Assembly: GCA_963775395.1 (NCBI GenBank)
Contig: CAVZIX010000014.1
Span: forward strand, 1-64,000
Length of the DNA stretch: 64,000 nucleotides
Source of the DNA: JAIBJN01 sp963775395
GTDB lineage: Bacteria > Actinomycetota > Thermoleophilia > Gaiellales > Gaiellaceae
Direction: 5' to 3'
The notes under the pieces are model-generated. The model made no database searches and was not told where the DNA came from. It was given only the letters and a program-made list of their open reading frames with translations. Below, piece by piece: positions 24,044 through 31,398 of the stretch (within the stretch, counting starts at the first letter, position 1; the number at the start of each line of letters is the position of its first letter). A program made the translations under genes and the position numbers.

Positions 24044-25600
24044 TTAGGAGCCAGCCGCCGGCTCAGTGACCTCTTGACGGGCGAGGCCCGTTGTGGCGGG
24101 ACCCTGGAGAAGGCGGCCCTCGGCGGTGAAGCGCGAGCCGTGACAGGGGCATTCCCATGTCTTGTCGGCCTCGCTCCAGGCGACGAGGCAGCCAAGGTGC
24201 GGGCAGCGGGCGGAGAGGACGTGCGTGTCGCCGGACTCATCGCGGTAGACGGCCTGGTGGCGAAGGCCGACCCTGACGACGGCGCCCTCGCCGGGCGCGA
24301 GCTGCTCCCCTGCGGAGCGAGGGCGGATTCGGTCGGCGACGAAGCGCCGGGCCACACGTCCGTTTTCGGTGGCGAGTGACTTGGCGGAGGCGCGCGGAGT
24401 CCACCGCCGTGTGTCGTAGAGCGCGGCCAAGGGATTCGATCGGCCCACGATGGCATCGGTGATGATTCGCGCAGCGATCATGCCCTTCGTCAGGCCCCAC
24501 TTGGCGAAGCCGGTCGCGACGTGAAGGCGCTCGTCCCCCCGTCGCAGGCGTCCGATGTAGGGGAGCCCGTCAGCGGGGATGTAGTCGTGCGCCGACCAGT
24601 GCAACTCGGACGCGACGTCGAACTCGGCGCGCATGAACTCGTCGAGAGCCTGGTAGGCATCCTCGTCGCTCTGCTCGTCGCCCGGTCGGCGGCTCTCTCC
24701 GCCGACGATCAGCTGGCGGCTCCCGTCGCCCGACGGCGCTGAGCGAATCGAGCGTGTCGGCTCGTCGATGCTGATGTACATGCCCCGCGGCGCCCGCGCC
24801 TCCGCCACCTCCGCGGAGACGGCGAACGACTTTTGCGGATGTGCCTTGGCGAAGAAGAGCCCTCGATCGAGGAACGGCAGCTGCGTCGCGACCACGACAT
24901 GCTGCGCAAGCACGCGCCCGGAGCTCGTCTCGACAATCGCGGTTTCTCCGCTTTTCACACCCGTCGCCAGCGTCTGCTCGAAGACGTGGCTTCCGTCTCC
25001 CGGAATCCGGGCAACCAGGCCTGCAAGGTACTTCAGCGGGTGAAACTGAGCCTGCTCGTCGACGCGTATGGCGCCCGCAACGGGAAAGGGAAGGTCGGTC
25101 TCGCGCGTCATCTCAGCGACGATGCCCGCGCGCCTCATGGCCTCCAGCTCTTCCTCGAGCTTGACGAGCCTCCCCGAGGACTCCGTGTAGACGTAGTTAC
25201 TGGCCGGCTCCCAGTCGCAGTCGATTCCCAGGTCGACGGCGAGTATGCCCATCTGCGAGATCGCCTCGCGGTTCGACTCCGCGTAAAGACGCGCTGCGTC
25301 GGGGCCGTGCGAGGAGGAGAGCTTCGCGTACACGAGGCTGTGGCCGACGGTCAGCTTCGCCGTTGTGTTACCCGTCGTTCCCAGACCGATCCGACGCATC
25401 TCGAGAAGTGCCACGCTCTTGCCTTCCCGCTTGAGCAGATGGGCGACGGCGACGCCGGTTATCCCGGCTCCGACGACGGCGACATCGACCTCGATGTCGC
25501 CCTCCAGGGCGGGAAACTCATCGACCTCGGCCGTCGCCGACCAGAGGGAGCGGCTTGCATCCGAAACCTCGATGCCGGGGATCTCCCCGACCCGCTGCAT
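24044..25600 (-). CDS. FAD-dependent oxidoreductase with C-terminal Rieske domain
   Basis: 518 aa. N-terminal DAO fold: VDVAVVGAGITGVAVAHLL near residues 38-56, LLEMRRIGLGTTGNTTAKLT near 68-88 and FAKWGLTKGMIAARI near 370. C-terminal Rieske [2Fe-2S] domain with CPHLGC and CPCHGSRF, about residues 460-500, containing the two Cys and two His ligands. This fusion (YhfW-like) is found in soil bacteria, usually annotated as an iron-sulfur amine or glycine oxidase relative; electron donor and acceptor are unknown. Part of the accessory region. Confidence 0.9.
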   Translation of the reverse strand: MQRVGEIPGIEVSDASRSLWSATAEVDEFPALEGDIEVDVAVVGAGITGVAVAHLLKREGKSVALLEMRRIGLGTTGNTTAKLTVGHSLVYAKLSSSHGPDAARLYAESNREAISQMGILAVDLGIDCDWEPASNYVYTESSGRLVKLEEELEAMRRAGIVAEMTRETDLPFPVAGAIRVDEQAQFHPLKYLAGLVARIPGDGSHVFEQTLATGVKSGETAIVETSSGRVLAQHVVVATQLPFLDRGLFFAKAHPQKSFAVSAEVAEARAPRGMYISIDEPTRSIRSAPSGDGSRQLIVGGESRRPGDEQSDEDAYQALDEFMRAEFDVASELHWSAHDYIPADGLPYIGRLRRGDERLHVATGFAKWGLTKGMIAARIITDAIVGRSNPLAALYDTRRWTPRASAKSLATENGRVARRFVADRIRPRSAGEQLAPGEGAVVRVGLRHQAVYRDESGDTHVLSARCPHLGCLVAWSEADKTWECPCHGSRFTAEGRLLQGPATTGLARQEVTEPAAGS

Positions 25601-25680
25601 CGGTACACCAGCTGCTGGCGTCGGGGTTAGCGGTGCGGTTGAACGGGAACCGTCGTGCTCACCTTCGAAAAGGAGTCTTG

Positions 25681-25860
25681 ATGACTACGCATGGAACTGA
25701 ACGCCGGAACGCAGGCGGCGGCATCGGTATCGGACTTGGCGGGATCCTCGTCATTGCAGGGATCGTCATCGCTTTGGCCTGGAGCGTCCTGCTCGGCGTC
25801 ATCGTCGCCGTGGTCGGGCTTGTTGCCTTTGGCGGCTTTGCGAAGGGGAAGTGGTACTAG
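25681..25860 (+). CDS. Small glycine-rich membrane protein, 59 aa
   Basis: ATG with AAAAGGAG upstream. Glycine-rich N-terminus (GGGIGIGLGG) then one or two membrane helices (ILVIAGIVIALAWSVLLGVIVAVVGLVAF) and a short basic end GKWY. A terminator hairpin follows at 25921, so it is probably monocistronic. Function unknown; such small hydrophobic proteins are often stress-induced. Confidence 0.7.
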   Translation: MTTHGTERRNAGGGIGIGLGGILVIAGIVIALAWSVLLGVIVAVVGLVAFGGFAKGKWY

Positions 25861-25920
25861 GAGGTTCGACGAAAATACGTGGGCGGTATCCAGGAGCGAA
25901 GCGAGACCTGGGTCTGGCGA

Positions 25921-25947
25921 GGGCCGGGGGCAACCCCGGCCCTTTCG
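25921..25947 (+). terminator. Strong intrinsic terminator
   Basis: Perfect 10-bp stem AGGGCCGGGG (25921-25930) / CCCCGGCCCT (25935-25944) with GCAA loop, followed by TTTCGTT. Downstream of the 59-aa membrane protein gene. Confidence 0.8.
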
Positions 25948-26017
25948 TTGGCTTCGAGAGCCGGTCGACGGATCAAGAGCGCAGGCCGTCGCGGCCGGCA
26001 TTCCAGGGGAGGTAACG

Positions 26018-26542
26018 ATGTCAACTGAAGCTGTCCGGCCACGGACTCAGCGGTCGCTCACCCCACCCGGCATTGTGCTCGGCCTCGGTCTAGGCGGATT
26101 CGTGGACGGCATTGTCCTGCACCAGATCGCGCAGTGGCACAACATGCTCTCCAGCACAGACCGCTGGCCCGCAACCACGCTCGAGGGCATGGAGGCAAAC
26201 ATGCGCGGCGACGGGCTCTTCCACGCTGCCACCTGGATTCTCGTAGCGCTTGGCCTCTGGCTGCTCTGGCACGCCCTACGAGGCGGCGCGCGCGGCTCGG
26301 GTCGGGAGCTCGTGGGCTGGATGCTCGTCGGCTGGGGCATCTTCAACCTGGTCGAAGGCGTCATCGACCACACGATCCTCGGCCTCCACCACGTTCGCGA
26401 GGGCGGAAACGAGCTCCCATGGGATCTCGGCTTCCTCGCGTTTGGAGCCGCGCTGATCGTCGGTGGCTGGCTCCTCGTCCGCTCCGGCGAGCGAACACTT
26501 GATCAGCCGGGGCCAGGGCACTTTCAGTCGTCTGGCTCGTGA
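26018..26542 (+). CDS. DUF2243 membrane protein
   Basis: 174 aa, ATG with GGGGAGGT upstream. Four helices: GIVLGLGLGGFVDGIVLHQI (residues about 18-37), AATWILVALGLWLLWHAL, LVGWMLVGWGIFNLVEGVIDHTILG and FLAFGAALIVGGWLLV. The GFVDGIVLHQIAQWHN and NLVEGVIDHTILGLHHV histidine-rich motifs are the DUF2243 signature. Its stop overlaps the next GTG by 4 nt (GTGA). Confidence 0.88.
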   Translation: MSTEAVRPRTQRSLTPPGIVLGLGLGGFVDGIVLHQIAQWHNMLSSTDRWPATTLEGMEANMRGDGLFHAATWILVALGLWLLWHALRGGARGSGRELVGWMLVGWGIFNLVEGVIDHTILGLHHVREGGNELPWDLGFLAFGAALIVGGWLLVRSGERTLDQPGPGHFQSSGS

Positions 26543-26814
26543 GAACTGAGGAAACTGCGAGCCTCGAAGGGAACTGGCGGGTGGAACGAGTCTCCGGCTT
26601 TCTCCTTCCGGTGGGCGTGACGAAGCGAATCGAGAATGGCGTCGGCTGGACGCTCGTGGCTGGCATTCCCGTGGCGCCCTTCCGCGTGGTCGGTAAGACC
26701 CTCGTCTACCGTGGCTGGCCGATTCGGGACGAGCTTGAGCCAGACGCAGGGTTCTGGCTTGGTCGCGGGTTCCTCTTCGGCCGCGAGTTCTGCCGCTTTC
26801 GACTCGTTCCGTAG
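26539..26814 (+). CDS. Hypothetical protein, 91 aa
   Basis: GTG overlapping the DUF2243 stop, hence the same operon. Compact beta-rich sequence: LEGNWRVERVSGFLLPVGVTKRI, then VAGIPVAPFRVVGKTLVYRGWPIRDE. No membrane segment. Reads like a small lipocalin-type or sensor domain, but no family is recognised. Confidence 0.65.
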   Translation: MRTEETASLEGNWRVERVSGFLLPVGVTKRIENGVGWTLVAGIPVAPFRVVGKTLVYRGWPIRDELEPDAGFWLGRGFLFGREFCRFRLVP

Positions 26815-26826
26815 TTCCAAGGAGAC

Positions 26827-26854
26827 CTGAGGCCCGACACCCGCCGGGCCTCAG
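26827..26854. terminator. Bidirectional terminator hairpin
   Basis: Perfect 10-bp stem CTGAGGCCCG (26827-26836) / CGGGCCTCAG (26845-26854) between two convergent genes. Confidence 0.75.
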
Positions 26855-26870
26855 TCGATGGTCCTGTGGG

Positions 26871-27056
26871 TCAGACGGCGCCGCCCGCGCTTCCCTGGCC
26901 CGCGCCCGCGTCGTCGTCAGAAGCCGGCCGGCGTTCTTCCTGCGAGCTTCCGGTCTGCTCCGCACGCTCCCGCTCCTCGCGCTCGCGACGTTGCTCCTCG
27001 GTCTCAAGATCCTTGGCAACCTCGTCGCCCTGTCCCTCGGGCATGTGGGTGGACAT
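26871..27056 (-). CDS. Hydrophilic small protein, 61 aa
   Basis: ATG at 27056. Highly charged, with a Glu/Arg-rich core (LETEEQRREREERERAEQ) and a Gly/Ala-rich tail; probably disordered or helical. Resembles small stress-associated hydrophilic proteins, but no family match is claimed. Ends at the bidirectional terminator. Confidence 0.5.
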   Translation of the reverse strand: MSTHMPEGQGDEVAKDLETEEQRREREERERAEQTGSSQEERRPASDDDAGAGQGSAGGAV

Positions 27057-27168
27057 CACGACCCCTTTCACTCGCCAGTAGGAAGCGTCTTTTCCCCTAG
27101 CCCAGACTCCCGGAAACCCGTGAGGGCCGACCGCCCCGTTGATCCGAGGCGGCCGGCCGCTGATGGGG

Positions 27169-27351
27169 CTAGCGGTTCGGATAGGGGTCGTCGACGCTGT
27201 CTCCGCCTGAGACAGTTGTCCACTCGCCACCGCCGCAGGACGGGCATGGGGGAATGTGCGTCTGCGAGGTCATCTGGAGCTCGTTCCCGCAGTTCGTGCA
27301 GCGGTATGTGCCGGCAGAGACGTCGCTGCCGGCCGGGACTGGGTTCGCCAT
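27169..27351 (-). CDS. Zinc-ribbon protein, 60 aa
   Basis: Single zinc ribbon: CTNC near residues 18-21 and CPSC near 36-39, spaced as in rubredoxin-like knuckles, with an acidic C-terminus (GDSVDDPYPNR). The sequence before the first knuckle (GTYRC) is typical. Lies 26 nt downstream of the Mn-catalase stop region on the opposite side of the operon; possibly co-regulated with it. Function unknown. Confidence 0.72.
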   Translation of the reverse strand: MANPVPAGSDVSAGTYRCTNCGNELQMTSQTHIPPCPSCGGGEWTTVSGGDSVDDPYPNR

Positions 27352-27377
27352 GATCGCTCCTCTCCTCTGAAGATCCG

Positions 27378-28406
27378 CTACTTCGACTTGGCGCGGGTCT
27401 TCGATCTAGTCGTCTTCTTCTGACTCGTGCGGGCGCGGGAGGCCGTCGTCTTGCGCCGGCCGCTCGATGCCTTGCCGTTGGCGACCTCGCCGGTTGGCTC
27501 CTTGGGAAGGCCGGCGGCCTGGCGGAGCCTTATCGCGATCTCGGCGATCTCCTCCGGCTCGTAGTCGGGTGCGAACACGGCTGGCTGCGACGGCAGGTCG
27601 TTCGCCAGCGCCCCGTCCGGGGCCTCGTCGATCACCTCGAGATCCTCGCCCGTTTCGGGATGCGGGCCGTTCCATACAGCTGCAAGCTCCTTGTAGTCCT
27701 GCGGCGAGAACCGGTAGAGGCGGAGATGATCCCCGCGCTCGATGTGTGGCTGACACTCGGGGATCTTGTCCGTCGGGATCCTTGGCGACGGGAAGAGCTT
27801 CATCATGTTTGCTCCGGTGAGGTTCTCGAGCGCCCGGGCGTAGGCGACCTGGTGGACGCCTCCGCGGACGAGCAGGTACCCGGTGAGGGCACGCGCGGCC
27901 GGGTGGTCGACCATCTCGTAGACCTTCAGCTTGTTGTTGCGCGCACCGGTCTCGAGGAAGAAGTTGTGTGTCAAGTCTTCGACCAGGTCCCCGGAGGAGA
28001 AAACGTAGTCGCCGTTCCAGGGGCGTCCCTGCGAGTTCTGAGGGAGGGCGCCCTGGCCGCCGGCAAGGAAGTGATGCGGGTTGCCGACGTCCTTGAGGTT
28101 CGCCAGCGAGTCGCTGGGCGCCTTGCCGTCGTCGGTCGGCGTCGCGCCGGTGAGCATCGTGTTGATCGTTGCGGCGACGAGCTCGATATGACCGAACTCC
28201 TCCCCGGCGATGTTGGCGATCAGGTCGTAGAACGGCCGCGCGCCCTGCCGGTTGCGAAAGTTGAAGGACTGAAACGTGTAGTTCAAGAACGTCGACATCT
28301 CGCCGAAGCGCCCGCCCATGAGCTCCTGTACGGCCGCAGCTCCGGCGGGATCCGGATCGGAGGGCGGAGGCAATTCGGTGGCGATACGGTCAAGACGCAG
28401 GATCAT
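27378..28406 (-). CDS. Manganese catalase with basic C-terminal tail
   Basis: 342 aa from the ATG at 28406, which has GGAGG 7 nt upstream; the frame stays open further upstream but without a better start. Decomposes H2O2 with a di-manganese site. Ligand regions are present: GRFGEMSTFLNYTFQSFNFR, AGEEFGHIELVAATIN, and SGDLVEDLTHNFFLETGARNNK followed by RGGVHQVAYARALE. The last 35 residues are Lys/Arg/Ser/Thr-rich (e.g. RTSQKKTTRSKTRAKSK), unlike typical Mn-catalases. A stress-defence gene within the accessory region. Confidence 0.92.
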   Translation of the reverse strand: MILRLDRIATELPPPSDPDPAGAAAVQELMGGRFGEMSTFLNYTFQSFNFRNRQGARPFYDLIANIAGEEFGHIELVAATINTMLTGATPTDDGKAPSDSLANLKDVGNPHHFLAGGQGALPQNSQGRPWNGDYVFSSGDLVEDLTHNFFLETGARNNKLKVYEMVDHPAARALTGYLLVRGGVHQVAYARALENLTGANMMKLFPSPRIPTDKIPECQPHIERGDHLRLYRFSPQDYKELAAVWNGPHPETGEDLEVIDEAPDGALANDLPSQPAVFAPDYEPEEIAEIAIRLRQAAGLPKEPTGEVANGKASSGRRKTTASRARTSQKKTTRSKTRAKSK

Positions 28407-28536
28407 CGGACCTCCAGTGAAGTGGATTGTCGTCGGTCGGTGTCCCACTCCAGGTCCGGAACAGACCCTGGAACGGGGCGGTCGCTTCAGTCGTGAAAAG
28501 TTGAACGCTCCATGGGCTTCGGGAGGACTCGGAGCT

Positions 28537-28565
28537 GGAGGGGCCGGACAGGTTCCGGCCCCTCC
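28537..28565. terminator. Terminator hairpin after channel-like gene
   Basis: 11-bp perfect stem GGAGGGGCCGG (28537-28547) / CCGGCCCCTCC (28555-28565). Lies downstream of the minus-strand gene 28612-29415 and upstream of the Mn-catalase promoter region. Confidence 0.7.
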
Positions 28566-28611
28566 ACGACTCCTCCTAGCGGCGGTCGAGCTCTCGCTGA
28601 AATCGCGATCT

Positions 28612-29415
28612 TCACGGGACCGGGGTGCGCGGCCGCTCCTCCGGCTCGACACCGGCGGGCTCGGGGATTTCGCCGTTCTGGGCCTTGGCCTTCATCCGCT
28701 CGGCATCCTGCGTCGTTCGCTCCTTGCCCTGCTGCAGGTCCTGCTTCACCTGCTCCTTCGACTGCTGCCCCCTGATGTAGGCGCCCTGCAGCATCTGGGA
28801 GGCAACGTCACGGCCGCCAAGCCCGAAGGCGAGCGCCATGGCCAGTGCGGTCCCACCCATCAGAGCTGCGTAGGTGATGGTCACGATCTCGGGCGCGATC
28901 TTGAGCTGGTCGAGGATCATGAAGCCGGCGATCGCCATGATCAGGACCGGGACGACCGTGGCGATGACCTTCCCTGTTGCCGTGTCGCCCATCGTCCGCG
29001 CAACGAGCCCGGCGACCGCTCCGGCCACCAGCCCGGCCACGAGGAAGATCAGAAACGCAGCGATCACGTTCGGCAGATACGCATAGATCGCCGCGACGAA
29101 GTCTTCGAGGGCGTCGATCCCTAAGACTGAGACCGCAAGGGAGATGGCCCCCAGAAAGACCGCCCAGAACGAGATCCGCCCGATCAGACGGGATGGGCTC
29201 GTGGTCACCTTTTGCACCCACTGGCCGGCCTGGCCTTCGTGAAGTGTCCGATCGAGCCCGGTGCGCTGGAGCACCCGCCCGATCACACCCGCGATCACCT
29301 TGGCCACGATGTAGCCGATGATGAGAATGACGACGAAGGCGGCGAGCTTGGGAAGCCAGACGAAGAACTCGTCCAGGCCCCGCTCAACGCTGTCGCCGAT
29401 GCTTGCTAGCAGCAT
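28612..29415 (-). CDS. TM-helix (MscS-related, CmpX-like) membrane protein
   Basis: 267 aa with four to five helices: LAAFVVILIIGYIVAKVIAGVIG near residues 24-46, FWAVFLGAISLAVSVLGI, NVIAAFLIFLVAGLVAGAVAGLVA, TVVPVLIMAIAGFMILDQL and AALMGGTALAMALAFGLGG. The repeated GYIVAKVI / AGLVAGAVA pattern matches the conserved TM helix family next to MscS channels. A charged C-terminal tail (QQSKEQVKQDLQQGKERTTQDAERMKAK) may be a coiled coil. Divergent from the TetR-PP2C gene across a palindromic region that may control both. Confidence 0.82.
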   Translation of the reverse strand: MLLASIGDSVERGLDEFFVWLPKLAAFVVILIIGYIVAKVIAGVIGRVLQRTGLDRTLHEGQAGQWVQKVTTSPSRLIGRISFWAVFLGAISLAVSVLGIDALEDFVAAIYAYLPNVIAAFLIFLVAGLVAGAVAGLVARTMGDTATGKVIATVVPVLIMAIAGFMILDQLKIAPEIVTITYAALMGGTALAMALAFGLGGRDVASQMLQGAYIRGQQSKEQVKQDLQQGKERTTQDAERMKAKAQNGEIPEPAGVEPEERPRTPVP

Positions 29416-29462
29416 CTAACCCTCCTCCAACGTGCGACCCGGCCCACGGATCGCACTTGATT

Positions 29463-29499
29463 GTGTCCTACTAACGGGACATATAGGACACTGTGTCCC
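29463..29499. promoter_or_regulatory. Interleaved inverted repeats, candidate TetR-type operator
   Basis: GTGTCCTA (29463-29470) pairs with TAGGACAC (29484-29491), and GGGACA (29476-29481) pairs with TGTCCC (29494-29499). The two inverted repeats interlock in the 183-nt divergent gap between the channel-like gene and the TetR-PP2C gene. The arrangement is what autoregulating TetR proteins use; binding is inferred. Confidence 0.5.
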
Positions 29500-29598
29500 G
29501 CCTGAGATCGATGTAAACCTGCCCGAGGCCTAGAATCTGGAACAGATGGAGTCCAAGCTGGACACGCGCAGCGGAGGCCCGACGCCGGTAGGGCCACG

Positions 29599-31056
29599 TT
29601 GAGCGCAAGGGGGCAGGCCGCCGGTGCGCCGGACGAGGTGGCCAGAGCGGGGCGTAACCCCGGTTTCGCACGTGCGGATGCGGTTGCCAGTCGCGAGCGG
29701 ATATTGGAGGCAGCCACCGCCCTTGCGGGCGATCGGCGGGCCACCATGATCGAGATCGCGGCGGCCGCCGGGGTCGGACGGTCGACGTTGTACCGGCACT
29801 TCTCGAGCCGTCACGCTCTCGAGCAGGCCCTCGCGCAACGGTCCGGCGTTTCCCCCTCGCCGAGTGCGCGGATTGCAACGCTTCCGTTTCGCACTCCCGG
29901 CCAGCTGGGCCGCGAGGGCCCGCTTACCCTCGAGGTCACACACGTTCTCGACGAGGTGCCTCCCCATCTCGTACCCGACCAGCTGGTAGCCGAGGCCCGG
30001 CGGGCGGCGGGCGTCGCCGTCGCCCTCTATGTCGTCGACATCGACGGATCGCAGCTCGTGCGCCTCGCCGGCTCCGACAACTTCCCCGAAGAGCTGGAGG
30101 CGCCGCCGGCTCTGGGCCCGGAGATCGTCCCCGAAGGGCTCGCTGCCTACGAGACAAGGCTGCGGCAGCACCTTCCCGGCTGCGTCGCCGAGCCGCTTTG
30201 GCTGCGTGGCCGCGTCACGGCGCTCTTTCTCTGCATCGGCACGCCGGTCGCGCCCCTGGAGGACATCGCCAAGCAGGGCGCCGCCGCCCTCGAGCTCGCC
30301 AACCACTACACGGACTTCATCGAGGCGAGACGGCGGCGGAAACCGACGACCCCAGCCGCCGAGATCCAGCAGAACCTGTTCCCACCGAGGATCACGCGGA
30401 TCGCCGGCGCGCAGTTGGCAGGTGGGCTCCTGCCGACCTACGAAGTCGGTGGAGATTGGTTCGACTTCGTCGAGAACCGTGATGGCGCCTGGCTCGCGAT
30501 CGCCGACGCTGCCGGCACGGGACCGACGGCCGCTGGCCTGGGCGCCTCGGCGCTCGGTGCCCTACGCGCCGCGCGAAGAAGCGGCGACGATCTCGGCGAG
30601 GCACTTCATGCGATGGACGACACCGTGCGCGGACTGGGGAATGCGGACTTCCACGTCACGGCCATCGTGGCGCGTTGGCACGCGTCCAGCAGTACCTTCA
30701 CGTGGGCCAACTGCGGACACCCAGAACCAATGCTGGTCGACACAGACGGCCATGTGAGCACGCTCGAAAGCCCGATTCACGCGCCGCTGGGAACCCAGGG
30801 AGACCAGCCCACCTTTCAGCTGACGGAGCGTCAAATGGCCCCGGGCGAGCGGCTCATCCTCGTCACGGACGGCGTCACCGAGCGGCGGACGGAGACAGGC
30901 GGAAGATTCGGATTGGACGGGATCCGCGGGACTGTCGAGGGTCTCGAAAGCGCAACAGCCTCGGCTACTGCCATGGCAATCCTGCAGGCCGTGAGCGACT
31001 GCTGTCGCGATCCCCTCGAGGACGACGGCACGGTCGTCGTCCTCGGCGTCGCCTAA
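29599..31056 (+). CDS. TetR-type HTH fused to SpoIIE/PP2C phosphatase domain
   Basis: 485 aa. Residues about 30-80 form a TetR N-terminal HTH: RERILEAATALA, then TMIEIAAAAGVGRSTLYRHFSSRHAL. A middle region (about 105-245) looks like a GAF-type sensor. From about 250 there is a SpoIIE-like PP2C fold: IQQNLFPPRI, YEVGGDWFDFVE with the metal Asp, ADAAGTGPTAA, FTWANCGHPEPML, and LVTDGVTERR near the end. The phosphatase part suggests control of an anti-sigma-factor antagonist; the HTH suggests direct DNA binding. I know TetR, GAF and PP2C separately; this combination is unusual. A palindromic operator candidate lies 100-136 nt upstream. Confidence 0.85.
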   Translation: MSARGQAAGAPDEVARAGRNPGFARADAVASRERILEAATALAGDRRATMIEIAAAAGVGRSTLYRHFSSRHALEQALAQRSGVSPSPSARIATLPFRTPGQLGREGPLTLEVTHVLDEVPPHLVPDQLVAEARRAAGVAVALYVVDIDGSQLVRLAGSDNFPEELEAPPALGPEIVPEGLAAYETRLRQHLPGCVAEPLWLRGRVTALFLCIGTPVAPLEDIAKQGAAALELANHYTDFIEARRRRKPTTPAAEIQQNLFPPRITRIAGAQLAGGLLPTYEVGGDWFDFVENRDGAWLAIADAAGTGPTAAGLGASALGALRAARRSGDDLGEALHAMDDTVRGLGNADFHVTAIVARWHASSSTFTWANCGHPEPMLVDTDGHVSTLESPIHAPLGTQGDQPTFQLTERQMAPGERLILVTDGVTERRTETGGRFGLDGIRGTVEGLESATASATAMAILQAVSDCCRDPLEDDGTVVVLGVA

Positions 31057-31168
31057 GAGAGGGGTGGGGCGTCGGGGTGTCTCCTATCCCCGTTTTCTGG
31101 ACGCCGGATCGAACTTTTCGGTCTAGGTTTGTAGTCGCGGATCTGGTGGGAAGACTGATCCCGCGAGA

Positions 31169-31374
31169 AGAGGACCGGCCGTGCCTCTTACTGCGACGAG
31201 AGGACGGCCCGTGCAGCAAGAAGGAATCAGATCGGCTCGTGGGTGCGTTGTGCGCACTCGCAGCCATTCGAGCCGGCGACACGGAGCAGGGCTCGATCGG
31301 GATGGACGAGGGACGGGTTCAGAAGCGTCGGGTGCGCGCGATGCGGCGGCAGCGCGCCCGACGCTTGTGAACCC
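31169..31374 (+). ncRNA. Structured leader upstream of DUF2188 gene (copy 1)
   Basis: Contains two near-identical 16-nt units 30 nt apart (AGAGGACCGGCCGTGC at 31169-31184, AGAGGACGGCCCGTGC at 31199-31214), then a long hairpin: outer stem GGGTTCA 31315-31321 / TGAACCC 31368-31374 and inner stem 31324-31337 / 31352-31365 (14 bp including one G-U). A matching arrangement precedes the DUF2188 paralogue at 62834. The conservation, with a compensating base-pair change, argues for a functional RNA rather than the short ORFs seen through it. Confidence 0.5.
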
Positions 31375-31398
31375 TCGAGCGACGATGAAGGAGGAGCA

